Assembly: GCA_002897775.1 (NCBI GenBank) | Contig: BDTR01000039.1 | Coordinates: 1 to 64,000, forward strand | Source: a bacterium BMS3Bbin08 | Lineage (GTDB): Bacteria; Nitrospirota; Thermodesulfovibrionia; UBA6902; BMS3Bbin08 | Length of the DNA: 64,000 bases | Direction of reading: 5' to 3' | Translations under genes and position numbers: made by a program | In this document: positions 28,832 to 40,008 of the stretch, piece after piece | Layout: every line of letters begins with the position of its first letter | Numbering within the stretch: the first letter of the stretch is position 1 | Notes under the pieces: generated by a model | What the model was told of the DNA's origin: nothing | What the model saw: only the letters and a program-made list of their open reading frames with translations | Databases searched by the model: none

Positions 28832-31689
28832 ACTTAAAACTGGAATTTAAGATCGTTGGGATGGTTATCATAACTCTGCTCATAGGGGCAGTATCTATCG
28901 GCTTTATGAGTATTAAGTTTTTGAGGACCGATATGAATAACCTGGTTGATACATATACGGGTGAAGCCATAACTTTTATGAAGCACGCGATAGAAGAGAC
29001 AATGATAACGGGCAACGCTGAAATAACAGAAGCCCTTACAAATAAACAGAAGGAATCCGGAAACGTCAAATCCATAACCATCCTTAACGCTCTGGGTCAG
29101 GAGGCGTTCACCACAACCGGGAAAAGTCTTCCTGCGGATGTTGCAATTACCGCTCAGATAAGGGAAAGCAGGACCACGTTTGTAAAACGGCTTGATGATA
29201 TGAATATCTATTATGTTCCGCTTATTAAGAACGAGCGCTGCCTGCAATGCCATGATACTCAGGATGAGGTACTGGGCGCGCTGAAGATCGCTATGTCGGT
29301 TAAAGGGGTAAATAACCTGCTTGCTTACAGGACAAAGGTTGTAGTGTTGAGCCTTATTTTCGGCATATTGATCCTGGGAACGGCGTTGTGGATAGCCTTC
29401 AAAAAAGCAGTGATCAACCCTGTCAAGGAGCTCCAGCGGGCCGCGCATTCACTGGCCGGAGGCGATTTTTCATTTAAGACAAATATTCGCTCCAGAGACG
29501 AGATCGGGATGCTTAACGACGATATGAGCGATGCTATCAAAGGCATCGGCAACATTCTTCAGAGAATAGGGGCAGTGGCCAGGAGGGTCAAGACCGTCAG
29601 CATCGCTGTTGAAAAAGAGTCAAAGAAGGTCGCTGAAGGGACACAGCTTGAGACCGAGGCGATCGATAACATGCTTAGCGGCATAGAGGAGTTCAACCGA
29701 AGTGTGCTGGAAATTGCTGACAATGTAGCGGGGCTTTCCGTATCCTCGGAGCAGACAGCGGCGTCGGTTGATGAAACGAGTACAAATGCCGAAGAGATCA
29801 CAAAGAACACAGTTGAGCTGTCAAGCGCTGTGGAAACGACCTCTTCTTCTATTGAAGAGATGTCGGCAAATATAAGGGAGATCGCCCTTAAGACCGAGGG
29901 GCTGAGCTCCTCCGCGGAGGAGACACTGAGCGCGATAGAAGAGATCAACTCGTCTGTTAAGGAAATAGAATCAAACGCGAGAGAATCGGCAAAGCTTTCA
30001 GAAAAGGTGACCGCGGACGCCTCGGGTTTTGGCATGGAGTCCGTTAACAAGACAGAGGAAGGTATGGAGAGGATAAAAACAACGGTACAGAAAACCGCTG
30101 AATTTATCGGAAAACTGGGCGGGAGGTCAGATGAGATAGGAAAGATACTGAACGTCATAGATGAGATAACCGACCAGACGGCCCTGCTCGCGCTGAATGC
30201 CGCTATCCTGGCGGCGCAGGCGGGAGAGCACGGGAAAGGTTTTTCTGTTGTCGCGGATGAGATCAAGGACCTTGCTGAAAGGACATCGTACTCGACACAG
30301 GAGATATCATCGCTCATACAGGCTGTTCAGCAGGAAGTTCAGGGGGCTGTCAGTACCATGGGAGACGGCCTGAAGACAGTGGAGGAGGGTGCAAGGCTTT
30401 CACGGGAGTCAAAAAACGCCCTGCAGAAGATCATAGGCAGTTCCAGGAAATCAACCGAGATGGCCTCATACATTGAGAACGCCACGTCTGAACAGACAAA
30501 GGGTATCAGGTTTGTCACTGACGCGATGGAAAAAGTAAAGGACATGATCGGTCAGATCGCAAGGGCCACGACCGAGCAGACCAGGGGTACTACGCTGATG
30601 ATAGCGGCCTCGGAAAAGATCCGTGACATAACAAAACACGTGAAGAACTCTACTTTTGAGCAGGCCAGCGGCGGCAAACAGATAAATAAGGCTGTCGAGG
30701 ATGTATCTGTACGCATACGTGAGATATCGGATTCCCTGGGAGAACAGAAAAAAGGCAGCGCGTCAATAGTATCCGCCATAGAAAAGATAAGGGACATTCC
30801 GGAGAAGAACAGAACCGGGGCGTTCAGTATGAACAGAAGCCTGAGGAACCTTCTGAAGGACGCTGATCTTCTTATGACAGAGCTCAGCAAGTTCAGGTTC
30901 GCCGCCAGTGAGAAAGAGGCGGCTGTATTAAAAATGGGTGTTGTGCCGCTGGAGTCTCCCTCGGAAATGTACAAGAAGTTTACGCCCATTTCACATTACC
31001 TTGCGGAAAAGCTGGGTAAACATCTGGATCTCAAGATAGCCGTAAACTTTTCAGAGGCGTGTAAAGAGATCGGCACCGGTATCACGAACATCTGCTATAT
31101 GACACCTTCCACTTATATAGAGGCGCACGTCAAATACGATGTTGAGATCCTTGTAAAGGCCCTTAGGAAAGGCAAACCTTTTCACCGTGCGGCCATCATT
31201 GCCAGGGAGAATGGAAAGATCAATAATATTGAAGATATAAAAGGTCATTCTTTTGCTTTTGGTGATGAGCGCTCTACCTCGAGCCATATAGTGCCCCGGG
31301 CCATGCTCATGGAGGCCGGCATTGATCTGAAGGACCTCAGTTTTTATGATTATCTGGGTCAGCACGATGACGTGGTCAAAGCAGTGCTGGGCGGAGAATT
31401 CGATGCCGGCGGGGTCATGGAATCCGCGGCTGAAAAATTCACGGCACAGGGACTGAAGATCATAAAGTATTCACTTGATATACCGGAGTTCAATATATGT
31501 GTGAATAAAGATCTGCCGGAAGATGAAAAGGTCATGATAAAGCACGCCCTTCTGGAGCTGGACGAGGGGATTGCCGGGGGCAGTGAGATCCTTCATGCAA
31601 TATCCCGGGACTATACAGGGCTCACAGATGCCAGTGACAGTGATTACGACGTGATAAGGGAGATGATGCGGCGTATCGGCCTGCTGTAA
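28828..31689 (+). CDS. Methyl-accepting chemotaxis protein with periplasmic CXXCH region and C-terminal PhnD-like domain
   Basis: TM - [24 protein letters not shown] - TM - HAMP - [32 protein letters not shown] - [31 protein letters not shown]... Confidence 0.9.
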   Translation: MNLKLEFKIVGMVIITLLIGAVSIGFMSIKFLRTDMNNLVDTYTGEAITFMKHAIEETMITGNAEITEALTNKQKESGNVKSITILNALGQEAFTTTGKSLPADVAITAQIRESRTTFVKRLDDMNIYYVPLIKNERCLQCHDTQDEVLGALKIAMSVKGVNNLLAYRTKVVVLSLIFGILILGTALWIAFKKAVINPVKELQRAAHSLAGGDFSFKTNIRSRDEIGMLNDDMSDAIKGIGNILQRIGAVARRVKTVSIAVEKESKKVAEGTQLETEAIDNMLSGIEEFNRSVLEIADNVAGLSVSSEQTAASVDETSTNAEEITKNTVELSSAVETTSSSIEEMSANIREIALKTEGLSSSAEETLSAIEEINSSVKEIESNARESAKLSEKVTADASGFGMESVNKTEEGMERIKTTVQKTAEFIGKLGGRSDEIGKILNVIDEITDQTALLALNAAILAAQAGEHGKGFSVVADEIKDLAERTSYSTQEISSLIQAVQQEVQGAVSTMGDGLKTVEEGARLSRESKNALQKIIGSSRKSTEMASYIENATSEQTKGIRFVTDAMEKVKDMIGQIARATTEQTRGTTLMIAASEKIRDITKHVKNSTFEQASGGKQINKAVEDVSVRIREISDSLGEQKKGSASIVSAIEKIRDIPEKNRTGAFSMNRSLRNLLKDADLLMTELSKFRFAASEKEAAVLKMGVVPLESPSEMYKKFTPISHYLAEKLGKHLDLKIAVNFSEACKEIGTGITNICYMTPSTYIEAHVKYDVEILVKALRKGKPFHRAAIIARENGKINNIEDIKGHSFAFGDERSTSSHIVPRAMLMEAGIDLKDLSFYDYLGQHDDVVKAVLGGEFDAGGVMESAAEKFTAQGLKIIKYSLDIPEFNICVNKDLPEDEKVMIKHALLELDEGIAGGSEILHAISRDYTGLTDASDSDYDVIREMMRRIGLL

Positions 31690-31750
31690 GCCAGAGGGTG
31701 ATAGGGCCCTGCCTGTCAGAGGGGCAGGCCGGTCTCGCGCTGAAAAAGAT

Positions 31751-33772
31751 ATGAATAAAAAAAGATCATTAATGTTCGGATTCCTGATAGGGCTTCTGGT
31801 AATTCTGATCGTGGTTCAGAGCCTTGGTTTTATCCTCTTCATATCATCGGTGCGCGGTGATCTGGTTAATGCGCTTAATGATAAGGTCGACCGGACCGGG
31901 GCCCTGTTGGCTGAGATCGGCGCTGAACCGGTTTTAAACAATGACAGCGGATCGCTGGATTCATATCTGGAGAGGGTTTTTAGTGACGAAGATTTCACCT
32001 CTATCGTTGTGTATGACAGGGACGGTAATATTATAGCGCAAAAGACCAGAGCCGGACGGATCAGGCAGGTGGCAAACCCCTTTTACGCGCAGATGTTATT
32101 CAGCAGCGAGACCCCGGTGCTGATGGAGCGGCAGAAGATAGGTAATATAGAGATAACAGCATCGTCCGGCAGGATAAACAATGAGATATTCAGGCACCAG
32201 CTGGCCGCTGTAATACATCAGGGCGTTCTGTCAGTGATCATTGTTATATTTGTGCTGTTTTTTTTCAGGATACATATCAAAAAACCTGTTTCAGACCTTA
32301 TCTCCGTCATTAACAGGCTGGTTGCCGGCGATCTTACTGTAAAAATGCCGGCAGCAAAAAGTCTGGAGATAGAGGACCTGACAAAAAGTTTTAACGCGAT
32401 GACCGGACAGGTCAAGGGCACTCTCAAGAAACTGTATTCGACCACGAACGACGTATCAATGGCAATACAGCAGATAAAACAGATCTCCGATAAAGTGATC
32501 GAAGGCACTGACAATCAGCTGGCAGCTACACAGCAGGTGGTCGCGTCCATGGCCAGCTCCGATGACGCTGAAAAAGATATACTGGCTAACACCCAGAATC
32601 TTTCCGAATTTTCCGAGGAAAACTTATCCTCTCTAATGGAGATCAAGTCCACGTCAGAAGAGATCACAGAGAGCTCTGAACAACTCTATAAGGCTTCCTC
32701 TGACTCTTATTCCACGATCGCCGAGCTGGTCGCGGCGGCAAAGGCGATTTCAAAGAGCGCTGAAGAACTCTCTGTTTCAACAGAGCAGATATCAGCTTCT
32801 ATTGAGCAGATAAACGCTAACACGAACGAGGTTGATGAAAGCACCAGGGATTCCGCGGTTTTCGCGGCAAAGGTAAGGGAAATTGCCTCGGAGCAGGGCA
32901 TGCTGAGCGTGGCCGACGCCATGGGCGGTATGGAGGAAATAACAAATGCCGTGGACACGACACTCCAGCTGGTAAGGGACCTTAAGCTAAAATCCAAATC
33001 AGTCGAAAAGGTCCTGTCCGTTATAGATGATGTTACAAAACAGACCAATCTGCTGAGCGTGAATGCCGCTATTCTGGCGTCACAGGCAGGTGAGTACGGG
33101 AAAGGATTCTCAGTGGTCGCGGATGAGATCAAGACACTGGCGGACAGGACGTCCGCGTCAGCAAAGGAGATAACAGGTATTATCAAGGCCATCCAGAGAG
33201 GTGTTACGCAGACGACCAATGTTACCGAGAGCACAAAAATAATAGTGGAAAGGGGCAACAGCCTGGTTATAAAGACCGGGGAGGCATTCAGGGACGTTAT
33301 AAACAGCGCGCAGCAGTCCTCTGAAATGGCCGATAGGATCCATAACGCGATCGCGGAACAGGTAAGGGGTATTTCACAGATAAAAGAGGCAATGGAGATG
33401 ATCATGGAAGCGGTCGGGCAGGTTACCGGAGCCACCCATGAACATGAGATAGGCTCGGAACACCTGATCGGAGTTGCCGAGAATGTTAAGGGGATCGCGG
33501 AGGTCATTAAAAAGAGCATGCAGGAGCAGACCGCGGGTATCAGCCTGATATCGAAAAATCTCGAACTTGCGAACGGGAAGATCAGGCAGATAGTTGAGTC
33601 CACATCCAGGCACGGCAGGGCAAACGAGGAGATCCTTTTTGCGGCAGAAGAGATCGGCGGGGTCTGCAGCAGCACGCATATGATCACACAGGACATGATC
33701 TCGTCCTTTGAAACTCTCCACAAGGAGGCTGAAGCCCTGAAAAAATATATGGACGGTTTTAAGTTTGAGTAA
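31751..33772 (+). CDS. Methyl-accepting chemotaxis protein
   Basis: Two [40 protein letters not shown]. Confidence 0.94.
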   Translation: MNKKRSLMFGFLIGLLVILIVVQSLGFILFISSVRGDLVNALNDKVDRTGALLAEIGAEPVLNNDSGSLDSYLERVFSDEDFTSIVVYDRDGNIIAQKTRAGRIRQVANPFYAQMLFSSETPVLMERQKIGNIEITASSGRINNEIFRHQLAAVIHQGVLSVIIVIFVLFFFRIHIKKPVSDLISVINRLVAGDLTVKMPAAKSLEIEDLTKSFNAMTGQVKGTLKKLYSTTNDVSMAIQQIKQISDKVIEGTDNQLAATQQVVASMASSDDAEKDILANTQNLSEFSEENLSSLMEIKSTSEEITESSEQLYKASSDSYSTIAELVAAAKAISKSAEELSVSTEQISASIEQINANTNEVDESTRDSAVFAAKVREIASEQGMLSVADAMGGMEEITNAVDTTLQLVRDLKLKSKSVEKVLSVIDDVTKQTNLLSVNAAILASQAGEYGKGFSVVADEIKTLADRTSASAKEITGIIKAIQRGVTQTTNVTESTKIIVERGNSLVIKTGEAFRDVINSAQQSSEMADRIHNAIAEQVRGISQIKEAMEMIMEAVGQVTGATHEHEIGSEHLIGVAENVKGIAEVIKKSMQEQTAGISLISKNLELANGKIRQIVESTSRHGRANEEILFAAEEIGGVCSSTHMITQDMISSFETLHKEAEALKKYMDGFKFE

Positions 33773-34232
33773 ATATACGGTATTTACGATTGCCGGTGAA
33801 GAATTCGGGATCGAGCTTGGCAGAGTTGTAGAAGTCATGAGGCCGCAAAAGGCCACTCCCCTTCCAAAAGTGCCCTATTTTGTTGACGGCGTAATAAACC
33901 TGAGGGGCACAATAATACCTGTGATGGACCTTAGGAAACGTCTTAATGTAAAGCCTTCTTCCAGAAAAGAAAGGATCATTGTTACGAAGATGCACGGGGA
34001 GAAAATGGGGATCCTTGTTGACTCTGTCACTGAAATAATAGATATTGACGACTCACAGATAGCTCCTTCGCCTTCGATCTTTAAAGGCCTTAAGCCGGAA
34101 TATATGAGCGGGATCGGTAAAGTTAAGAAAAGGTTAATAGTTATTCTCAGCCTTGATAACCTGCTGACCTCCGAAGAAATGATAATGCTGGACGAGCGTA
34201 AAGAGGAATTATCTCCGGAGGACCTTTCATAA
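33765..34232 (+). CDS. cheW: Chemotaxis coupling protein CheW
   Basis: YTVFTIAGEEFGIELGRVVEVMRPQKATPLPKVPYFVDGVINLRGTIIPVMDLRKRL. Confidence 0.95.
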   Translation: MSKYTVFTIAGEEFGIELGRVVEVMRPQKATPLPKVPYFVDGVINLRGTIIPVMDLRKRLNVKPSSRKERIIVTKMHGEKMGILVDSVTEIIDIDDSQIAPSPSIFKGLKPEYMSGIGKVKKRLIVILSLDNLLTSEEMIMLDERKEELSPEDLS

Positions 34233-34266
34233 TAATCATCCATCAGCGCAAAAAGGAGGAAAACAG

Positions 34267-36249
34267 TTGCCTGAAAATTTCGAGAAGCTGCTTCATCACG
34301 ACAACGTAGAGGTCAGGATACAGGCTGTTAAAGACCTGAGAGAACGTGAGCCTGATACTTCCCGGGCTGTTCCGCTGCTGATGAAGGGACTTGAGGATGA
34401 GGACTGGCGCGTCAGGAAAACAGTTGCGGACATATTTCTTGATATTGGCGGGGAACAGGTGATAAAGGCCCTTATTCCCGGCATCTACCGCGAGGACAGC
34501 GCAAACGCAAGGAATTCGGCGATCGAGGTCCTTACTGCAATGGGTTCAGAGGCCACCGATCATCTTATTGATGAATATCAGCGTGCTGAAGATAATGCGG
34601 ACGTAAAAAAATTTATTATTGATATCCTTGGAAACACCGGAGACATGAAGGGCCTTCCTTTGCTGCTAAAAGCGCTTGAGGACAAAGATGAGAATGTCAG
34701 GGCGTCGGCAGTGGAGTATCTTGGCAGCATCCGGGGAAATACTTCGGTTATTAAGGCGTTGATCGGGATACTGGAAAGTGAGGACACATGGGTGGCGTAT
34801 CCCGCGGCTGAAGCCCTTGGCAGGATAGGGGACGCCGCGGCGGTGGATGCGCTTGTTTCCGCGTTAAAGCAAAAGGCTTTGAGAAAACCTGTAATAAAGG
34901 CCCTTGCCTCTATTGCCGACCCCGGCACCTTCCATTTGGTCGTGCCTTTTCTTAATGATAAATCAAAAACGATCAGGGAAGAGGCAGTGAACGCTGTCGA
35001 GCTTTTCTTTAAGAACGGCCTGTCCGAAGAAACAATCGCGGAGAAACTTAAAGAGGTCCTTGGCGCCGGGGCTCCGAATGTCCTTCTGCCGCATACAAGA
35101 AGCAAGACCAAAGATATCCGGATAGCCGCTATTTTGCTGCTCGGGCTGCTCAAAGATAAAAAAGTCATTCCTCGTCTGCTGGAGATCGCCATGGAAGAGG
35201 ATGTTCATGATATTGTTGTCAAGGCGCTGGTCTTTATCGGAAGATCATTGCCCAGGTCGCTTTTACCTTTTTTCAGGGTGAGCGATGCCTACCAGAGGAG
35301 AATTATCTGCGAAGTGGCCGGGAAGGTCGGGGATTCGGCTTTTTTCAAACACCTGGTGGAGAGCCTCAAGGACGAAGACGGGCATGTAAGGGGCAATGCC
35401 GCCGCCGCGCTTTCTAATATGAACAATTCAGAGGCGATACCGCATATAAAGCCGCTTCTTCTGGACGAATATGAAAATATTCAGGAAGAAACAATAAAGT
35501 CACTGGCAAAATTAAAAAAATGGCTGGATCAGAATGAAATAATAAAAGGACTTTCCGACGAGAATCATATTTTAAAGAAGAATACAGCATCACTTCTGGG
35601 CCTTATTGGAGATAAGGGCGCGCTTGAAGCACTGGGCCGCGCATTAAAGGACAGCCATGTCACGGTGCGGGTGTCTGTCGTAGAGGCGATTGGAGCCATT
35701 GGCGGGGCAGAAGCCGTGCAATACCTGATCCTCGCCCTCAGCGACGAATCTCCTGAGGTGAGGCGTGTTGCCGCCATTGCTATCGGCAGGATGCGCGCGG
35801 ACGCGGGGATAGAGCCCCTGATCATTCTTTTGAAGGATCCGGATGTGTGGGTCAGGGCGTCAGCCGCAGAGGCCCTCGGTAATATCGGCGACAGTAAGGC
35901 AATAGAACCCCTGATCCAGCTGCTGACCGATGAGTCTGGTTTTGTAAAGGCAGTTGATATAGAGGCGCTTGGCAAGTTTAAGACTGAGAGGGTCAAAAAG
36001 ATACTGCTTCAGCTTCTTAATGATATGGACGCAGAGATAAGGAGCACGGCGGTAGGGGCATTGGCTAACTTCAGCGGAATCGCCCAGGACATAATACCGC
36101 TCTTAAAGAGCAGGGAATGGTCTGTCAGAAAAACGGTTATTGAAGTGCTCGGTACGCATTTCAGGGCGGAGAGCATGGCATATATTAAAGAAGTCGCCAA
36201 TACTGATGAGGACCCCCAGGTAAGAGAGACCGCAGCGAGGTATCTATAA
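34267..36249 (+). CDS. HEAT-repeat protein (TTG start)
   Basis: ~20 repeats of AxxAxGxIGDxxAxxxLxxALxDxxxxVR type, e.g. SPEVRRVAAIAIGRMRADAGIEPLIILLKDPDVWVRASAAEALGNIGD. Confidence 0.93.
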   Translation: MPENFEKLLHHDNVEVRIQAVKDLREREPDTSRAVPLLMKGLEDEDWRVRKTVADIFLDIGGEQVIKALIPGIYREDSANARNSAIEVLTAMGSEATDHLIDEYQRAEDNADVKKFIIDILGNTGDMKGLPLLLKALEDKDENVRASAVEYLGSIRGNTSVIKALIGILESEDTWVAYPAAEALGRIGDAAAVDALVSALKQKALRKPVIKALASIADPGTFHLVVPFLNDKSKTIREEAVNAVELFFKNGLSEETIAEKLKEVLGAGAPNVLLPHTRSKTKDIRIAAILLLGLLKDKKVIPRLLEIAMEEDVHDIVVKALVFIGRSLPRSLLPFFRVSDAYQRRIICEVAGKVGDSAFFKHLVESLKDEDGHVRGNAAAALSNMNNSEAIPHIKPLLLDEYENIQEETIKSLAKLKKWLDQNEIIKGLSDENHILKKNTASLLGLIGDKGALEALGRALKDSHVTVRVSVVEAIGAIGGAEAVQYLILALSDESPEVRRVAAIAIGRMRADAGIEPLIILLKDPDVWVRASAAEALGNIGDSKAIEPLIQLLTDESGFVKAVDIEALGKFKTERVKKILLQLLNDMDAEIRSTAVGALANFSGIAQDIIPLLKSREWSVRKTVIEVLGTHFRAESMAYIKEVANTDEDPQVRETAARYL

Positions 36250-37137
36250 GTGCTGGATGAAGTGATCATACCGCTTCCGGCGGACGTTTTCCGTCAGATA
36301 AGGGATTTTATAAATGACTACTGTGGCATATATTTTGACGATAAATCAAAATATATACTTGAACGCAGGCTTAACAGACGGCTGAAGGTCAGGTACCTGA
36401 AGGACTTCAGGGACTATTACCGTCTCCTCATGTACGACTCGAACCGTGATGATGAACTGCAGACGATCATAGACATCCTGACGGTCAATGAGACCTATTT
36501 TTTCAGAGAGCAGAATCAGCTCGCGGCTTTCAGCGAGGAGATCATCCCGGAACTGAAGCAAAAGAAAAAAGCCAGAAAAAGGATAAGGGTATGGTCCGCG
36601 GGGTGCTCTACAGGAGAAGAGCCGTACACAATAGCCATGTTCGTGCTGGAGGACAAGGGCCTGAGTGACTGGTCTGTTGATATAGTCGGCAGTGACATAA
36701 GCCGGAGGGTCCTGCGTGTTGCCAGGGACGGCGTATACAAGAAGAACTCTTTCAGGACCACAAGCCCGTATTTCGTTCACACGTACTTTAAGGACATGAA
36801 TGATGGGACCCACAGGGTCTCGGACAGGGTAAGGAGCCTGGTAAATTTTAACTGTTTGAACCTGCTCGATCCCTTCAAGGTTAAACTTGTCGGAAAAGTA
36901 GATGTAATTTTTTGTCGTAATGTTTTAATATATTTTGATAAATCCTCAAGGATAAAAGTGATCGAACATTTTTTTGATCTGCTTAATGATGGCGGTTATC
37001 TGTTGCTTGGACATTCGGAATCGCTTATTAATCTGTCAACAGCCTTTACTCTGAAACATTTGAAGAACGATCTGGTTTATCAGAAGCCGGTTGCCTCTTC
37101 AAAAAAAGGAAAGTCAGTGAAAGGACATTCTAAATAA
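36250..37137 (+). CDS. cheR: Chemotaxis protein methyltransferase CheR (GTG start)
   Basis: LTVNETYFFREQNQL...RVWSAGCSTGEEPYTIAMFVLE...VDVIFCRNVLIYFDKSS. Confidence 0.96.
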   Translation: MLDEVIIPLPADVFRQIRDFINDYCGIYFDDKSKYILERRLNRRLKVRYLKDFRDYYRLLMYDSNRDDELQTIIDILTVNETYFFREQNQLAAFSEEIIPELKQKKKARKRIRVWSAGCSTGEEPYTIAMFVLEDKGLSDWSVDIVGSDISRRVLRVARDGVYKKNSFRTTSPYFVHTYFKDMNDGTHRVSDRVRSLVNFNCLNLLDPFKVKLVGKVDVIFCRNVLIYFDKSSRIKVIEHFFDLLNDGGYLLLGHSESLINLSTAFTLKHLKNDLVYQKPVASSKKGKSVKGHSK

Positions 37138-38219
37138 TGCCTGACGAAGACTTAAAACCCATTAAAGTTCTGGTGGTCGATGACTCCGCGTTCAGCCGTC
37201 AGACCATAAAGACGATCCTGCAGAAAGTCCCGAACGTCGAGATCGTGGGTGTCGCGGTTAACGGACAGGACGGCATGAGGAAGATTATTAACTTCAAGCC
37301 TGATGTGGTCACGCTGGATCTGGAGATGCCTGAAATGGACGGCTTCACACTGCTCAGGTGGGTGATGCAGGAGAGACCGCTGCCTGTAATAGTGGTCAGC
37401 TCTCATGGTGACGACCCAACAGTCTTTAAAGCGCTTGAACTGGGAGCTGTAGATGTTGTTATAAAGCCTACAGCCAGGGCCTCCAGGGAACTTAAAGAGA
37501 TCGAGAGTGACCTCATCAGAAAGGTTGTAGGCGCGAGCTCTTTACAGCTGGAAAAGCTCAAAAGGAGCATTTCGCTCCTGGAGAAGAGAAAAGTTATAAA
37601 TGGTTCGGATTTCTCCGGGCATTCTGAGATAAAAATGGTCGCTGTAGGGTCTTCTACAGGAGGCCCTACAGCGCTTCAGAGCATATTAACCCGGCTTCCC
37701 GGCAATTTCCCCTCAATGATAGTTATCAGCCAGCATATGCCAAGGGGTTTTACAAGACAGTTTGCCGACAGAATGGACAAGCTCTGCGCGCTTTACGTCA
37801 AAGAAGCTGATCAGGGCGAGCCGATCGAAGCGGGCAAGGTGCTTATCTGTCCCGGCGGGTACCACCTGATGTTCCAGAGATTAAAGGGGAAGATCTTTGT
37901 GCTTTTAAAAGAGTCCGCGACCAGTGACAGATACATACCTTCTGTTGATATTATGATGAAGAGCATTGCTGAGGTTTACGGACCAAGAACTATGGGAGTG
38001 CTCCTGACAGGTATGGGGAATGACGGGAAGGAAGGTATGCTTGAGATCAAGAAACAGGGAGGGTTTACCATAGCTGAATCAGAGGAGACCGCTGTTGTGT
38101 TTGGAATGCCAAGAGAGATAATTCTGGCTGGAGGCGCTGATAAGATCGCTCCACTGGAGAAGATCCCTGACGAGATCATGAAAAGGATGAAAAGAGACGA
38201 GAAACAGAATAATTACTAA
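37137..38219 (+). CDS. cheB: Chemotaxis glutamate methylesterase CheB
   Basis: REC domain plus VAVGSSTGGPTALQSIL...ISQHMPRGFTRQFADRMD...GMGNDGKEGM. Confidence 0.97.
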   Translation: MPDEDLKPIKVLVVDDSAFSRQTIKTILQKVPNVEIVGVAVNGQDGMRKIINFKPDVVTLDLEMPEMDGFTLLRWVMQERPLPVIVVSSHGDDPTVFKALELGAVDVVIKPTARASRELKEIESDLIRKVVGASSLQLEKLKRSISLLEKRKVINGSDFSGHSEIKMVAVGSSTGGPTALQSILTRLPGNFPSMIVISQHMPRGFTRQFADRMDKLCALYVKEADQGEPIEAGKVLICPGGYHLMFQRLKGKIFVLLKESATSDRYIPSVDIMMKSIAEVYGPRTMGVLLTGMGNDGKEGMLEIKKQGGFTIAESEETAVVFGMPREIILAGGADKIAPLEKIPDEIMKRMKRDEKQNNY

Positions 38220-38308
38220 TGTATTCGCCTACGCATTGATTTGAGTATAGATGCTTCGGTGGATTTCACCATAATTTAGCAGGAGAGGCAGCATAAAAAA
38301 ATAAGACT

Positions 38309-38674
38309 ATGCCTAGTGTACTGGTTGTAGAGGATTCGCCAACAATGAGGCAATTAATAACTTTTGCCCTTAAAAGACTGCCTGACTGTTCTATCACAGA
38401 GGCCGCGAACGGGATGGAGGCGCTTGATAAACTGTCTTCCACGACCTTTGACCTGATCCTGGCGGACATCAATATGCCGGTGATGGACGGCCTTAAGCTC
38501 GTAGGTCTTCTCAGGAGCGATCCCAGGCACAAGGAAACTCCCATTATTATTATTACGACCGAAGGCGCTGAAGAAGACAAGAACAGGGCCATGGAAATAG
38601 GGGCCAATGCCTATTTGACCAAGCCGATCCATACCAACGAACTTTTAAAAAGGGTTTCAGAATACATCGGGTAA
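38309..38674 (+). CDS. cheY: CheY-like response regulator
   Basis: SVLVVEDSPTMRQLITFALKRL...LADINMPVMDGLKLVGLLR. Confidence 0.93.
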   Translation: MPSVLVVEDSPTMRQLITFALKRLPDCSITEAANGMEALDKLSSTTFDLILADINMPVMDGLKLVGLLRSDPRHKETPIIIITTEGAEEDKNRAMEIGANAYLTKPIHTNELLKRVSEYIG

Positions 38675-38700
38675 CCCTCCCGCGCCAAGGCTTCTGAGGG

Positions 38701-39789
38701 TTATCCGGAGGGTAACACTGGCTTGCCCGCGCGGGTCCATTTTAACGCGCCGAGCTGGCCGCAGGCCGCGGAAATATCTCTCCCCCTGCTTTTTCTTATA
38801 ATAGCCGCGATCTTCGCGTCCAGCAGGACTTTCTGAAAGGCAAGGACCCCGGCTTCTGAAGGTTTGCTGAAGCCTGAGTTTTTAACTGGTTCATTAAAAG
38901 GAATCAGGTTCACCTTTGCCCTTATCCCTTTTAACAGCCTTACAAGCCTTACAGCGTCATCCATTGAATCATTGATCCCTTTTAACAGCACGTATTCAAA
39001 AGTTATCCGCCTCCCTGGGGGCAGTGGGTATTTTCTGCAGGCCTGCACGAGTTTGTGCAAAGGGTATTTTTTATTAACAGGCATTATTTTGTTCCTTGCG
39101 GCATCGGTCACGGCATTAAGGGACACTGCGAGGTTCACACCTGTTCTGCCGCGCGCAAGTTCATCGATCCCGGGCACAATTCCGCAGGTTGAGACAGTTA
39201 TCCTTCTTTTTGAGAAACCCAGCAGACCGGTCAGTTTGCGGACAGCTTCAATGACCTCTGGCAGATTGTTAAGCGGCTCACCCATGCCCATAAAAACGAT
39301 GTTGGTGATCTTCCGGCTGTAAAATCCCTGCCTTAAGCGGACCTTGTTTTCCGAGACAAGTCTCTGCACTGTTATTACCTGGTCAAATATCTCATGGGCC
39401 CTGAGGTTTCTTTTTAATTTCAGGCTTCCTGTTATGCAGAACTCACAGCCCATCGCGCACCCGACCTGCGAGGAAATGCATAATGTAAGGCGGTCACTGT
39501 CAGGGATCAGGACGCTTTCTATTGTCCTGCTGTCTTCAAGTTCAAATAAGAATTTATGAGTACCGTCCTTTGAGACCTGTACTTTAAGGATTTTCAGGTT
39601 GCTGATAAAGGCTTTTTTATCAAGGATATCTTTAAAAGACTTTGACAGATCGGTCATATCGGTAAAGGATGAAGCGTATTTTTTATATAACCAGTTAATG
39701 ATCTGGTTTGCCTTGTACCGGCTTTGTCCGAGATTTTCTGCAAATTCAGTGATTTCTTCTGCTTGTAAAGCTTTAAGGTTGATTTTCAT
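38701..39789 (-). CDS. rlmN: 23S rRNA (adenine2503-C2)-methyltransferase
   Basis: CISSQVGCAMGCEFCITG radical-SAM CxxxCxxC; NIVFMGMGEPLNN. Confidence 0.95.
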   Translation of the reverse strand: MKINLKALQAEEITEFAENLGQSRYKANQIINWLYKKYASSFTDMTDLSKSFKDILDKKAFISNLKILKVQVSKDGTHKFLFELEDSRTIESVLIPDSDRLTLCISSQVGCAMGCEFCITGSLKLKRNLRAHEIFDQVITVQRLVSENKVRLRQGFYSRKITNIVFMGMGEPLNNLPEVIEAVRKLTGLLGFSKRRITVSTCGIVPGIDELARGRTGVNLAVSLNAVTDAARNKIMPVNKKYPLHKLVQACRKYPLPPGRRITFEYVLLKGINDSMDDAVRLVRLLKGIRAKVNLIPFNEPVKNSGFSKPSEAGVLAFQKVLLDAKIAAIIRKSRGRDISAACGQLGALKWTRAGKPVLPSG

Positions 39790-39836
39790 GATTAAATCAC
39801 AGCTTCTAATGTCCTGTTCTTTCAGTATATTCTATT

Positions 39837-39910
39837 TTTACCCCGTTAGAAAATGCCGCCCCTCTCCGGCTGGGATGTTATAAACCCCATTCCTTTCTAA
39901 CGGGGTTTAC
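39837..39910. repeat. Palindrome-bounded element TTTACCCCGTTAGAAAATG...CCTTTCTAACGGGGTTTAC
   Basis: Terminal inverted repeats shared with 60333-60441. Confidence 0.75.
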
Positions 39911-40008
39911 TGTGCAAAGAAACTGATATATCCGGTAAACAGTTGAAACTAACAAAATGCTGCGTATATAATAAAGATATAAGGATTATATTATTAATCA
40001 AAAGAATT

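Noticed and set aside
32707-33723. 338-aa minus-strand ORF (and 29559-30317)
   Set aside because: Ser/Ala/Ile-rich mirror of MCP coiled-coil codons; typical antisense artefact.
39837-39910. Integron attC site, because GTTAGAT and TCTAAC motifs occur
   Set aside because: Order is GTTRRRY...RYYYAAC inside a GC-rich palindrome extending beyond the core, no inner attC boxes, no integrase; resemblance is superficial.
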